This document shows positions 1 through 11,110 of a stretch of DNA of 64,000 nucleotides, one piece after another. Position 1 is the stretch's first letter; each line of letters begins with the position of its first letter. The notes below the pieces were generated by a model, which saw only the letters and a list, made by a program, of their open reading frames with translations, ran no database searches and was not told where the DNA came from. The position numbers were made by a program, and so were the translations under genes. The DNA is from Athripsodes cinereus (lineage: Eukaryota > Arthropoda > Insecta > Trichoptera > Leptoceridae), in contig OX388311.1 of NCBI GenBank assembly GCA_947579605.1, positions 25,670,951 to 25,734,950 of the forward strand, given 5' to 3'.

Positions 1-2263
1 TCAATTAATTATTACAATAAAATTGTGTACACCTACTATAAATAATGCCTTAGAGTTATTTAGATTAATTCATATGAATATTAATATAGGTATTAATTAT
101 AATAACATAGTACGAACGCTTTAGTGAAAACATTTTATTTGATAGATTATTTTACAAATATTATTTATCATTATATATTATTAATTTCGTAATTAATTTA
201 GGCGAAATCGCCTTACATTTCGTATGGTTACTTACTGTGTACCACATCCTCGCAATTGTTTCGCATTCTGAACCATTTTGGTTAAATTTTATATTCTTTA
301 GCTGTATTGTATTATTTTCTTTCTACCCTTGTTTTGTTATATATACTCCAAATGTGCTTAGAGATTGTTAAAAAAATGATCCATTAAATGAGAATCATAC
401 TTTTTTACTAGATTAATCATTCCAGTTGATTACTCTCACCGATAGTCAACCTATTTAAATAGGTATTAACCAGGTAGGTATGATGTATATGATACACATA
501 CATATGATATGAACTTCCTTCCATTATATGAGATTATTTATTAACTCCACAACAAGTTTTAACAGTAAATTTTTTACAAGTAAAACTCGTTATTGAAGAA
601 TTTACTGACTTTGTTTATGCTTTTTGATTACCTTAAATAACTCAGAAACAAATTTTAAATAGTTACATTTTTATCAAAAGCACATAAATAGATTCCATTA
701 CAAAAAATCGTGAATATTTCATATAATACCTACTTTATTTCATGTTTTGAATTTATAAATGTAGCTACAGAATTTATTCATTAACCTCAAAGGCGTTTTC
801 ATTTAATTTTCACTGGACATGGTCACAAGATGTATCATAGCAATGATAACATATAATATACATACAATTCAACATATAGAAGGTTTGTTTATCACAATAG
901 GACGTATTGTGGTAGTTTTCAAATAACTATGAATATTTTGATTTTATTATAAAAGTTAGTCTACTCATGATTACAGAATGCAAAAACAATCTCCGAATAT
1001 GGTGACACTTGAACACATACTTTTTTTATTATTTATTTTAATTTAATCGCATTTAAACAATAACAATTGAACGAGATACATTTATTACTTCTTATTTAAT
1101 GAGAAAATCTATCAATTATAAGGACATTATCATTATTATATCATGAATATATAATAATAATATTACATAGTAGATACTCACTAATTACGTTCGTTTTGGA
1201 GTCGGGATATTTTTTTCAACAGCACGCTCTAAGTCAGTTTAGTAATATTATCTAAGAGACAAAAAATGAGCCTATGGATATTTTCCACTACAAAATCTTG
1301 TTCATTAGTTGTGACACAATTGCAAATAAGTAGGTATATTATTTTTACAAACTCTAAAAAAATTTGCCATCTGGTAAGCATTTTTAATGTAAAGGAACTA
1401 ATCTTGTCCCAATTTGTAAAACAATTCCTTGTAAGCTAATGGAAATAATGATGAAATTTACAAATGAAATGATTTAGGTATTTATCTATTCATTTTAATT
1501 CCTTTTGTAAGCTAATTTGTTAAGAAAAATGCAATCAATTATTGAGTCAATTCCAGCGGATAATTAATTATTAAGATTGTTGTTAAATAGCGAGCGTGCT
1601 TTTTACATTCATAAAATTGTTGATTACACCTAAAAATAATAAATTCGACTAAAAATAATAATGTTTACTTTTGTTTCGTACAGTTTACTAAAATACAATT
1701 TTGTATTTCATTTTTATCAATGGTTTTCAATGCATTTTTATCACCTATTCTTTAATGTTACATACAAAGAAGTATTGATGTAGTATAGATACAAATATTT
1801 TTTGCAGAAAAATCACATTGATAATGTTTTATTATGTGATATTTTTTATATCGTCAATCACTTCACTGCTTTTTTTTATTACTTATTTAACTGGCTATTC
1901 TTACAAATTATTTTATTAATATTATTTATTTCTTTTTCAGAAAATAAAGGAACCTTGCTGCACAATCTCTTCATAATGATAAATATAAGATAATAATAAT
2001 AATTTTTAATTCATATATAATATTCTTTATTAATAATTTATTTAAAAACGATAAGATCCTATAAATTAATTTCACTATCACCTTACAATTTTAATATTAT
2101 ATCACTTTCTATGTTTTCATTTTTAATATTTTTATTACTTTTACAATAATAACTAAACAATTCAACCAATCATCGAAAAATGTTTCACTTTGTCTTTTAT
2201 GCAACGATGACAATGAACGAGACACTAACAAAAAAAATATCAATACATACAATGTTAGTTTTT
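1..2263. other. AT-rich flank downstream of the receptor gene
   Basis: No gene, RNA gene or recognisable mobile element was seen. The few open frames (for example 1802-1993 and 2180-2368 plus) are low-complexity Phe/Ile/Leu-rich chance frames. Part may be distal 3' UTR of the receptor transcript. Confidence 0.6.
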
Positions 2264-2408
2264 TTTATTAATTTATTTAAAGTTTATTATTCATTTAATA
2301 TTCCTTTTTTATCATTATATAATATTTTTTTAAAAATGTCTTTTTGGTTGTCGAAGTCTGATATTTGACACTGTAATGATGAAAATATAAGACTCTCTTA
2401 ATCCATTA
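2264..2408 (-). other. nAChRalpha6: Proximal 3' UTR of nAChR alpha6 with candidate poly(A) signals
   Basis: Downstream of the TAA the minus strand is AT-rich. It carries three AATAAA hexamers, read on the plus strand as tttatt at 2283-2288, 2272-2277 and 2264-2269. These lie 120-145 nt after the stop and could end the transcript. AATAAA is frequent by chance in this composition, and the true end could be further left. Confidence 0.4.
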
Positions 2409-2493
2409 TTATTGGACGATTATGTGTGGAGCTGAGAGTAACACTGCAACAGTTGCGATCACAGTGAATAGTGTGAAAATTATCAGACAAAAC
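2409..2493 (-). CDS. nAChRalpha6: nAChR alpha6 terminal coding exon (TM4 and stop)
   Basis: The coding part of the last exon is 85 nt. One base completes Arg (AG from exon 11 plus G). It then encodes FCLIIFTLFTVIATVAVLLS and APHIIVQ, then TAA. This is TM4 and the short extracellular C-terminus. The C-terminus APHIIVQ is the ending expected for insect alpha6/alpha7 subunits. The acceptor is tttgcag. The stop is immediately followed by a second in-frame TAA. The exon is too short for long-ORF searches and was found by motif and phase. Confidence 0.95.
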
Positions 2494-2623
2494 CTGCAAA
2501 GAAAAAACATTGTTCATTATTTACACAAATTGGCATGATTCAATGGCTTAAATATGATTAACGTGTTCAATAATATGTTTGTTTTTTATTTTAATTTTGA
2601 TAAAACCTTTTACTCTTATTGTA

Positions 2624-2862
2624 CTGTGGAGCACCCGACAAAAATTGATCTCTCACTCTTTTTCGCAAGTTTTCAAGTGACCTGTAAAAGTCGGATGGGT
2701 GTTAGCACAAAGATATTTTTTATTTTAAATTCAGCGATGATGTTTGCCACCCATCCTGAATGTCTTAATTTTTGTAGGCATGGAGAGGACATCTTCATAA
2801 TTATTTCATGAGGCCCGTCTGCTGGCTACCTCACTTGTGGGATATGCCGTGATGAAATAATA
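2624..2862 (+). repeat. Interspersed repeat family A, full-length-like copy
   Basis: The left part (gagcacccgac ... ctctcactcttt ... aagttttcaagtg ... cctgtaaaag) and the right part (gccacccatcctgaatgtctt ... ggagaggac ... ctgctggctacc ... cacttgtgggatatgcc) both recur elsewhere in the window, at 14.2, 14.6, 28.7 and 62.3 kb. The class is unknown; it could be a SINE or a LINE 3' end. Confidence 0.75.
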
Positions 2863-3019
2863 GAAGATGTTTATTTTTTTTTCTAAATTTTGGAAAAAAA
2901 AACTTTTTCCTTAGCATTATTATAGTTGTAGAGTTGATTCATATCCTTTGTTTATAATTTTAATAACACACGGTATGAAAAACCCATTTTTTTCATTTTA
3001 TATCAATTTAAAATATTAA

Positions 3020-3290
3020 AAACCTAAGTGCAATAAAGTGCCCAAAGCTGGAACAACGTATGTCCAAATCCGGGGGTAAAGTGTCCAAAACCGGTGTTTT
3101 TCGACCTTGTCGAACTTTTTATTTTTTTATTTAGCGATTCTCAAATACTGTTTTTGTACTTTTCTAGGAGAATAAAGATTGGACTATAAGAGAAAAAAAT
3201 AAAAATGTATCCCACTCTTTTTACAACTTTGTACTGCTCCGTGATCGGACGAAAATTTCTTAAAGTGTCCACAACCGGGTCATCTACCCT
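3020..3290. repeat. Unclassified element fragment with repeated GTCCAAAACCGG-like words
   Basis: The words gtccaaatccggg (3062), gtgtccaaaaccgg (3080) and gtgtccacaaccggg (3266) recur at both ends of a 250-bp block. This is typical of a transposon terminus or internal repeat. No terminal inverted repeat was found. Confidence 0.35.
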
Positions 3291-3689
3291 ATATATTGTA
3301 TAATAACTCAATAAACATTATTACCGCCCAGAGGGGACATTGAAGAGATAAGTAATATAAAAGATTCCCACGACGGCGGTTTTGGCCGGCCGGCCCTTCA
3401 GGCCTCCCTAATGGCCCGCCCGTGAGGACAATTTTGGTTTGAATGTGCGGATAAGTAGGAGTTAAAGACTCCTGAGGTATCCGGGTGTGTGGTGGATCTT
3501 TCTTCAATATTTACACAAATTATAAAATATTACAAATATCATAAAATGATGCTGACACAAATGATACTCGGAGATATGGCCATCTAAAATCATTATTATT
3601 ATAAACCAGGCATAACTGACATATATTGAGCACATTGAAAAGGATCGTAAGCATGACGATTGTGATGGAAGCAAATGCAAGGATGAGAG

Positions 3690-3745
3690 TATGTGGTGCT
3701 CCATCCTTTATCCCTTCTGTGCAAGGGAAGTGGAGTAATGGTGAT
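3690..3745 (+). mobile_element. LINE 3' terminal fragment
   Basis: The ending tccatcctttatcccttc ... aagggaagtggagtaatgg resembles the 3' end of the family-B LINE at 31722-31955 (tcctttctgcttacccc ... gggaagcggagtgatatgg). Confidence 0.4.
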
Positions 3746-5033
3746 GATAAATAGTACCTACACATTTTCAAATTTCTGTTATGTCATTGTTAATATTTCA
3801 ACTGGATTGGATGTGTGCAGCAAATGAATGAGGAGAAGATTATTTTCATGAAGGTTTTGAGTGGCACACTGGGGTCAGGGTGAAGATAAACAGGTAAAAT
3901 GTATGATGAATAAAAAAATATTTTTATTGATATCATGAGAAAAATACTTCAATCCAAAATAGGAGGATTTATAATACAGAAAGTATAGAGTTAATACTTT
4001 CTTACTTATCAACAAGTACATTACGTAAGTACCTACAAATTAATTTTGCAACCATTGGGTCAAACTATTAATCAATCTATTTTTGTCTTCCTTCCTCTTC
4101 CATCAAGGGATACTTCGAATCCCAAAGTGCTATTCACTTTAAAATATTAGTACCAGCTCTCAAATGGATGGAATCTTCAAAATCTACGCAAACAATCTCT
4201 ATTTGAGTAAAGAGGTTCAATATTCAGCTTTTAGATAATAATAAGAGTTATTCCAATCAAGAAAGTGTTGATTTTTCGCCCACAATGTTATCGGCCGACT
4301 TTCAAGTGCATCATTTTGACAAGAACGGGTAGGAAAGTGTTTGTACTTGAGAGATCACGCAGCAGGAACAAAGTTGATTCAAACAGAAGAAGATACTTTC
4401 TTCTTGTATTCCTGAGAAGATTTTTTAAATAAATAAGATTAGAATTAATTAATGTAAGTACTCAAAACTGTTTATTGTAACCTCAATACGTGTTTTAGAC
4501 ATAAAATCTACATGCCAAGCTAAATTTAAATTTGCTGGGTCACAATGATTCATAATGATGTACCAAGAGACATTGAATAAACTTTTTCACAGTCAGAAGA
4601 TCTAAAAAGGTTCAAATTACCATATCAAGAAAAGTTAATTCAAATGATAACACAACACGGCAAAGGTTTTTCACGGGCTGTTTAAGGAATCTGTTATCAG
4701 GGGAACATAATGTTATAGAAAGCATGTTCATCGAAAATTTCATCATTTTGTGCAACAGTACAGTGATAAAAACACCAGGGAAACAGTAATGTAGTGGTGT
4801 GTCTTCTCAAAGTATATTTTGCTGTGCTATTTTTAAAAACTTAAATGTACAGGCAAACCTAAAATGTTATCAGGAAAACATGATACTGAAGTAGGTGTAT
4901 TTTCTTCAGGCAGTGCGAGGCTTTGGATTTATGTCAACATCAAATTAAAGCAGGAAAACATAAAAATGTAGTGGGCAATCGTATTAAATCATTTTATATC
5001 ACAAATTTCGGAACACTATCCATAAAAGTAATC

Positions 5034-5471
5034 AGAGCCGCTATTCTCGTTGGTTTACTGTCTCTAGATAAGGATCCTTAATTAAAGATAGCTGTCCCTT
5101 GCGAAAGATAAATTGGTATTCTCGATGTATCGAAGTTAAGGACAATGCACTTTATGGATAGGTGTCTCTAATTAAGGATTTTGACATAGGCAACATCGCA
5201 TTCACCATAGTAACATTGAGTTACTATGGTGAATAAATTAGTAATAATTAGGTTATTTCCCACTGACAGATGGTATCCTTACGAGATAGCGCGGGGTAAA
5301 ATGCCGGCGCTAACTTAAGGATAATTTTAAAGACAATGTTCACAATTATCTCTATGATAAGGATTCCTTATGTCAAAAATTTTAAACGAGAATAGCAATT
5401 ATCCCTAACTAAAGATAGCTGTCCTTACTACTGTCCTTATCTTTTAAAAATGGATCGAGAATAGCGGCTCT
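5034..5471. mobile_element. Foldback/MITE-like element with 16-bp perfect TIRs
   Basis: Both ends carry the perfect inverted repeat AGAGCCGCTATTCTCG. Subterminal words (aaagatagctgtcc) occur near both ends. A perfect 14-bp hairpin (TTCACCATAGTAAC at 5201-5214, complement at 5220-5233) sits in the middle. There is no coding capacity, so it is non-autonomous. A clean target-site duplication was not seen. Confidence 0.8.
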
Positions 5472-5642
5472 ATATAATGTAAGATGCTGAAAAACGTCAA
5501 ATGTTAATAGGAAAACATGATGTGCAGTGGGTGTGCCTTCTAAAATTTTCGTAATTTTGTGTAATGCATCTAGACATAGTACATAACAAGACTATACATT
5601 TCCATGAAAAATTGTGCCATAAGAGGTAGTAATTCATAGAGA

Positions 5643-5758
5643 GCTGTCCCTTTCGTACACGTGGTTGTACTATTTATAACGTTCCTTGTCCCTTTCTTAC
5701 ACACGGTTGTACCATATATAACTACAGTAGTTATACACATGTGTAAGAAAGGGACAGC
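5643..5758. mobile_element. Short inverted-repeat element (116 bp)
   Basis: The ends GCTGTCCCTTTCGTACAC and the complement of GCTGTCCCTTTCTTACAC match at 17 of 18 positions. A second internal copy of the left end (ttgtccctttcttacac) starts about 50 bp in, so the left half is a near-tandem repeat. No coding capacity. Confidence 0.65.
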
Positions 5759-6009
5759 ATTCTTTTTTCAAAGGAATATAGACCTTATCTCCATCGCGGA
5801 TAGCATATTTTTGCACTTATTTTGGTAAAAAATGCATAGCCTAGTTCTTGTAATGTCTTAAGTGCAATGATATTTATGTCAAAAGTTATCAGGGAAGAAT
5901 AACGCAGTAGCGAGTGACAATGGTTACGAAGATTTTAAAACGGTAAATGAGAAAAAAGTGACATTGATGTGTATCTTGAGCTTACTGTCATACTAATTTT
6001 TTTACCGAC

Positions 6010-6204
6010 CTGTCGACTACCATCGCAGCAAATTTCCAATCGCTGATGAGGTCGGCTTCTTCGTCAGCCTTCTTCATTCTTCCAGTGATGAACTGCAACT
6101 CTCTAAGAATACAGTGAAGTTCTCTATGCGTTGTGGACAGTGGCAGAGCACTACTCTGGTCCTCTACAGTCGATGGTCTTATAAATGATCGACGGAATTC
6201 AGCT
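6010..6204 (-). CDS. nAChRalpha6: nAChR alpha6 exon 11 (loop and amphipathic MA helix)
   Basis: This 195-nt exon encodes 64 full codons. The first part is [20 protein letters not shown], a variable loop segment. The rest contains [20 protein letters not shown] and [19 protein letters not shown], the conserved amphipathic helix leading to TM4. The acceptor is ttttcag. The donor GT is at 6009-6008 (gtcggt). A second possible donor (gtaaaa, 6005-6004) would add three bases and break the Arg-Phe junction expected before TM4, so the first was chosen. Phase is 2 in and 2 out. The join to exon 10 reads GPG-AEFRRSF. A very small exon between them cannot be excluded. ITGRM has Gly where relatives usually have Ala. 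Confidence 0.94.
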
Positions 6205-6394
6205 CTGAAAATTATAAAAGAAATAAATTTATTATTAACACACCTTTTATAATTATAAGATTACGTAAAGACTTTCGATATGCTTAAAAAATATAGGATT
6301 CTTGTTTTATTTTATGACAAAGCACCCCCAATCGAGTAAATTTTGCAAAATAAATATTTCATAAAATAAAATTATACACAGAGGGCAAAATAGA

Positions 6395-6720
6395 GGGTCA
6401 GCCAAGAGTGGACAGAAGGCAGATGATAAATTAATGACATTTGCTGAACAATTATATGAAATGCATAGAGTATAACGAGCTAACTGGATTGGCCACAAAA
6501 TCAGGCACCCACCAGGCCTGCTCATCACCATCGTGGAGAGCAAGACCGAAGGCAGACATATTAGAGGCCGACTTAGAGACACCGATATGGACCAACTGAA
6601 AAAAGGATATGAACTGTGGCACATACATAGAATTAAAGAGACTAGCTGAAAATTGGGAAGAATGGAGAAGAAAACCCAAACTCGTTGCAGACCAATCCAA
6701 TGGATTGTAACTCACTATAA
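6395..6720 (+). pseudogene. Non-LTR retrotransposon RT C-terminal relic
   Basis: Translated fragments such as WIGHKIRHPPGLLITIVESK and EGRHIRGRLRDTDMDQLKKG match the C-terminal layout of RTE-like endonuclease/reverse transcriptases (W-I-G-H-hydrophobic-R-H, then GRxRGRxR). Stops and frameshifts interrupt it. The minus-strand open frames at 6307-6715 are its antisense shadows. Confidence 0.7.
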
Positions 6721-7704
6721 TATGTATATCTACCTATACATAGAGTAAAGAAGCAATTCGATAGCGCAAGATAAAGAGGCTTCCTCAATAGTGATCACTG
6801 TTAACCAGCGTTGAGGAAATCTAATACGGTACTCGAAAAAAAGGAAGGTCGCTAGGTCAATGTAAGTAATAAAATAAATTGAATTTTCATTTTCATCTGC
6901 CAGGATATATATATAAAAGGAACCTCTTTAGGTACCTTTTCAAGTAAATGTGCACGGGTGAATGCCTAAATAATTCAACATTAAAATTTCGATGTTTATC
7001 TTGGGGGAGAGTCGCGAACCGTTATTATGAATGAACAAATATGAAAACATTTCAACAATAATTTGGTTCAACAATTTGGAAAATATTTACGGCATGGATA
7101 CTTTTCCGCGTATTATTCTAGTATTGTTGAACACATTCCAAGTTTTTAATACTTCGGTAGAATGCATTTGAAAAGTTTTGCATAAATTTAAATTATTGCA
7201 ACCTAGTTGTCCTAAGTAATAATATTAAAAGTCGTGGAAACTTATTCACTGTTTGTAAAAAACATCGTGGGAACAATTTTCGCAACTAGTTTGTGAAAAA
7301 CATCGTGTGTGCAATATTATATGAATAAATGAATGTACGATTGTCTCGAGATACACGATTTCACATTCGATTTCTACAATTTTTTTAAATTTATTATGCA
7401 CAGGTAAATAAAATTAATGAAAGCTTAATACCTATAAATGGAAGAAATCACAAATACAAAGGTATATAATCTCGCGATTGCATATCATCACATTTTTTCT
7501 TATGTAAACTGAATTGTTGATTTTGTTATTTTTATTTTATTTTTATTTATCTCAATACACGGCGTTAGCCTTTAACATGTATAAATATATAACATACATA
7601 AAAAGTACATTAAAGTAAGCTTAAACAAGACAGGAGTAACTAGTTATGTGAATGATGATGTGCAAGAAGAATAAATTAAATAAATAAATCTTTGAAACTG
7701 GTAG

Positions 7705-7712
7705 ATCTATAC
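7705..7712. repeat. Target-site duplication, left copy (8 bp)
   Basis: The sequence ATCTATAC directly flanks the hAT MITE on the left and is repeated exactly at 8217-8224. An 8-bp duplication is diagnostic of the hAT superfamily. Confidence 0.85.
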
Positions 7713-8216
7713 CAGGGATGTTGCAAATATTCGCATCCGCATCCGCAAATGCGGAGCTTCCGCATGTATTTGGACATCTGCATCCGCATCCGCATCCGCA
7801 ATAATCGATGCGGATGTTCATGCGGATGCGGATGTAAGACAATTTGCGACAAGTAAGAAATGGAGCGGGGCCGGCGAATGGCGCGTGCCATTTGCACTTG
7901 ATGGGAACCAATGGGAACGAAAATGATGGTGACAAGATCCGACACGTTTTTATTTTTGCCGGTTTTATTTTATTTTTGCAAATAACAAAGAAGACAAAAA
8001 TATTTCGCCAAAAAATCCATAATATTATTTAGCAAAAATTTCGTCACATATTTGACAGTGGGGCCTACCAACTAAGATAGTTCCTACTTTTTTTCTATAA
8101 CATCTTAAACATCCGCATCCGCATTCACATCCGCATCCGCGGATGTGAGGCTTCAAAAATCCGCATCCGCATTCACATCCGCGGATGTGTAAAAATCGAC
8201 ATCCGCAACATCCCTG
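7713..8216. mobile_element. hAT-family MITE (504 bp) rich in GCATCC hexamers
   Basis: The element starts CAGGGATGTTGC and ends with its exact complement GCAACATCCCTG. It is flanked by a perfect 8-bp duplication, ATCTATAC. Its subterminal regions are built from runs of the hexamer catccg and its complement on both sides, so the ends can fold back over long stretches. The C-A-G start, 12-bp TIR and 8-bp duplication place it in hAT. No transposase frame exists; the open frames at 7621-8258 translate the hexamer runs. Confidence 0.92.
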
Positions 8217-8224
8217 ATCTATAC
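8217..8224. repeat. Target-site duplication, right copy (8 bp)
   Basis: ATCTATAC, identical to 7705-7712, directly abuts the right TIR of the hAT MITE. Confidence 0.85.
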
Positions 8225-8306
8225 GTATGAGAGGAAGTAAGCATAAATAGGTAGACATATTATATTACGTACTTACCTATGTACCTTTGTTTGAACAATG
8301 AGTTCA

Positions 8307-8553
8307 GGGGGGGCTATAAAGGCCACTCTATATGAATCATAATAGGATCATAATATGTTAGGAATTGTAAAACGATTTAAAGGCAACATTTCACCAAATA
8401 TGAATCATTTGATAAAATGAATCGCGGGTGAATCGCGTACAATCGTGACCATTTTACGAAAATTAGAGGAATTGCTACGGATCTGCTGGTAATTCGGGAA
8501 ATTAATCATCTGTAGATGAATTTTATTGCTCGATGTGGCCATTTTAGGCCCCC
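8307..8553. mobile_element. Possible MITE with imperfect GGGGGCCTAAAATGGCCAC-type TIRs
   Basis: The left end (ggggggctataaaggccac) and the complement of the right end (gggggcctaaaatggccac) agree at most positions. The interior is AT-rich and non-coding. No target-site duplication is clear. Confidence 0.45.
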
Positions 8554-9239
8554 AGGTTTTAAGAAAATGTATTGGTAGGTAGGTATTCTATCATCAGGTT
8601 CAAGAGGCACACCCAGAAATATTTTTAGATGTGAGATGAGCAATTGACAATGTAATGATCCCGTTCAATAGCCACTATTTTTGTCTTTATAGTGCCTTCG
8701 AGAGAGCAATGCTATGCAAATCGAGTTTCAGTGACATTTCTGACGTTTTGACGCAGTATCATAAAATCAAAAAAAATTGAGCCTATTTCTGTACCATTTT
8801 TGAACTGTTACTATCACTTTCTTGTGTCAACTATTTTTGTTAAAACTCAACTTACACGAATTAAATAATATCTTCTTTAGAATAATCTTCGTGAACGCGT
8901 AGGGTGTGTATAGCATCATAGCGTAATATGAAACTACAACACCAAGATGTACTCCGACAATAATCCATGAAGCTGGCATCGTCGCCTCTCCATTATTATT
9001 CTCACTCCGACTCTCTGTTGTAAGTCTCGGACATGGAGAATTACTATACGGTTCAAGTTATTTACGATGAAACCTTTTACCGGCACACAAATTTCTAACC
9101 TCGCCATTTAAATATACATACAAACCTAAGCATGTAGTATCCTTTCTAGTTAGACAAACGAGTTAATACAATATATATTAGGCGTGGGTAACTATAACTT
9201 TAATTATAATATGTATTCTACTTATGTACCTATGTTCCT

Positions 9240-9420
9240 GTCAAAGAATACATCTTACATTCTTTTCTGTAAGTTTTGAGGCATTTTGCTAAAAAGAAGG
9301 TGTTCGTAAAATATCACGAATACTCGTAAAACATTTAACAGTTCAGCGATAAGCTATGACATCCATTCCCACAACATTGCTACGGGAGCAATGCATTGGG
9401 AACGAGGGTCTTCAAGAATA
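9240..9420 (+). repeat. Family A repeat, strongly decayed copy
   Basis: Pieces such as gtaagttttgaggcat, aggtgttcgtaaaat, cagcgataagctatg and acatccattcc follow the order of family A but are diverged. Confidence 0.4.
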
Positions 9421-9829
9421 TTATGATAATCAACTAGTAATGGAACATATTTTTTGTTTAGAGAATGTCCGAATGATATTTGGCCAAAAAAGAATAAGTT
9501 TTTTTCCACAAGACTATTTTTAAAAGTGTTTTATTTATTTATTTATCCAAACTTTCATAATTTGCTCGTTGTTTTAGTTATACTCATTCTTCTTCTTTTT
9601 TTCCTATTTTACTTGACTCTTCAATTAATAACTCTGTTTTAGTATCTAATTTTAAATTAAATATTAAAAAAAAATCTATCTACATACTTACGTTGTTATT
9701 CGGAAAAAGTAGTTTTAGAAAGAGTACCTATTGTATCAAATTGTATTATAGAGCAGAAGATACATAGTTTGGAAAATAAGTGACTCAAAATTATTTTGGA
9801 TATTTGGTGGTAGTCACAAATGATAATGT

Positions 9830-10143
9830 GTGCCAGCGCTCTTAGCAAAGATCTCTAGTCTCCGTAATACATAATAAGAGACGATGGTCCTGGTTGGACC
9901 ATGTTTTGAGAATGTCCAGTGATAGTTGACCAAAATGAACATTATTGTTTCGTACACAAGGGTTATGATGGCCCGGACCTCCCCCTTTCACAAAACATCG
10001 TTCCTATTACAACGACATTGGAGCGCTAGGAATGTCGTTGAAAGAGGTGACTCAATTGGCGTAGAGATATTCTGAATAAAGAAGGCTGGTTTCTGTTCTG
10101 TTCTTCCTAGAGGAATGTTGAAAGGCGAGATGATGATGATGAT
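9830..10143 (+). pseudogene. Non-LTR retrotransposon C-terminal relic with (GAT)n tail
   Basis: This is the same family as the better copy at 22798-23190 minus. It shows aagagacgatggtcctgg (R-R-W-S-W), gaccatgttttgagaatg (G/D-H-V-L-R-M), a PGPP-like Pro-rich block and gaaagaggtgactcaattgg (E-E-V-T-Q-L). It is frameshifted and ends in a short gatgatgat tail (10128-10143), as the other copy does. Confidence 0.75.
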
Positions 10144-10804
10144 TTTTGTGTCTAGTTGATAGATGTAGGCATCTACCATAATAATATTAATAATCAGGAT
10201 TTCTATGACAAAACTTTTCAATTAGGGGAAATGAATGGATATGGGTAGGTACAACGTAAAGTCTACTCATGAAATAAGCTTTGAATATAGATATATATAT
10301 TCATATACCTTTTGTACTAACGAGTATTATAAAGCGTGTAATTATTCTACGAACGCAAGTATCTATCTAATTCATGTCAGAGTATCTGCAAGTTCAAAAA
10401 AACTAGTTATAAGCCCGTTCAAATTAGGTAAAGTAATTATATGAAAGTAATCACTTCGGATAGTGATAATCTCGCCATATATCATATTAATATTTTGTAC
10501 TGTAATGTGTTCTGTTAACTCTATTATGCAATGAAAAGGTGTACGCACAATAAATAAATAAGATTTAAGGTATATCACGGATATAATCCACTTTCCACTG
10601 ATAACTCCACGATTTATAAAAAATAATACAACATTTTTAACTCCGTTTTGATAGTAACTCAATACTATGGAATAAATATGAAAAAAAAACGTTGTAAATA
10701 GCCATAAAATAATAAAATGTTAATTTCTACAATATAATTCAAAGATACTTTTACAAAAATTGTAAGCATTTAATCAATTTGTCGGTTTCATCAGATTTTC
10801 AATC

Positions 10805-11110
10805 GAGATATTCCAAGTTTGAATCAATTCCTGTTTTCGCTCATGCCCTCCGCGGTGGTAATGAATAGAGCCAATAAGCCAATCTAGTTATCTCGTTGTT
10901 GGCTAATATTTTTGAAGATTTGCTTTCTTTCGTTAACCCTATTCAGCACCTCGTCTTTTCGACACATTCCGATCAATATATCTTTACCATTCGAAGTAGT
11001 GCTACATCTCAAAGGCAGCCACACGTCGGCTCTCACTCTTGCCGATGGTCCATGTCTCACTACAATATAGCATTTTGACACAGGACTTTGGCCTCATAGA
11101 GCAAGTTGAA
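10805..11110 (-). pseudogene. RTE-like LINE reverse transcriptase C-terminal relic
   Basis: Minus-strand translation in shifting frames gives YCSETWTIGKSESRRVAAFEM, then EVLNRVNERKQIFKNISQQR. This corresponds to the Y-x-S-E-T-W-T-I and R-V-x-E-R-K-Q-I motifs near the C-terminus of RTE-like LINE proteins. Stops and frameshifts are present. Confidence 0.7.

Larger units (their letters stand above)
4685..5920. repeat. Diverged tandem array with an 80-110 bp period, split by two inverted-repeat elements
   Basis: Six degenerate units share a core like tgttatcaggaaaacatgat followed by gtagtgggtgtgtcttct. They lie near 4690, 4774, 4865, 4950, 5500 and 5886. The 5034-5471 element separates units four and five, and subtracting its length gives a spacing close to that of the other units. 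The 5643-5758 element lies between units five and six. Confidence 0.5.
2494..6009 (-). other. nAChRalpha6: Intron 11 of nAChR alpha6 (3.5 kb)
   Basis: The intron holds a family-A repeat copy (2624-2862), a fragment with repeated GTCCAAAACCGG-like words (3020-3290), a GC-richer repeat piece (about 3325-3500), a LINE 3' tail (about 3690-3745), a diverged tandem array (about 4685-5920) and two inverted-repeat elements inserted into that array. Confidence 0.9.

Noticed and set aside
5994..6009. Second donor (gtaaaa) 3 nt downstream of the chosen exon 11 donor
   Set aside because: Using it would insert an extra residue and break the conserved Asp-Arg-Phe junction before TM4.
6307..6715. Minus-strand frames of 105 and 87 codons
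   Set aside because: Antisense shadows of the plus-strand LINE relic.
7621..8258. Cys/Gly/Arg-rich minus-strand frames
   Set aside because: These are translations of the catccg hexamer runs inside the hAT MITE.
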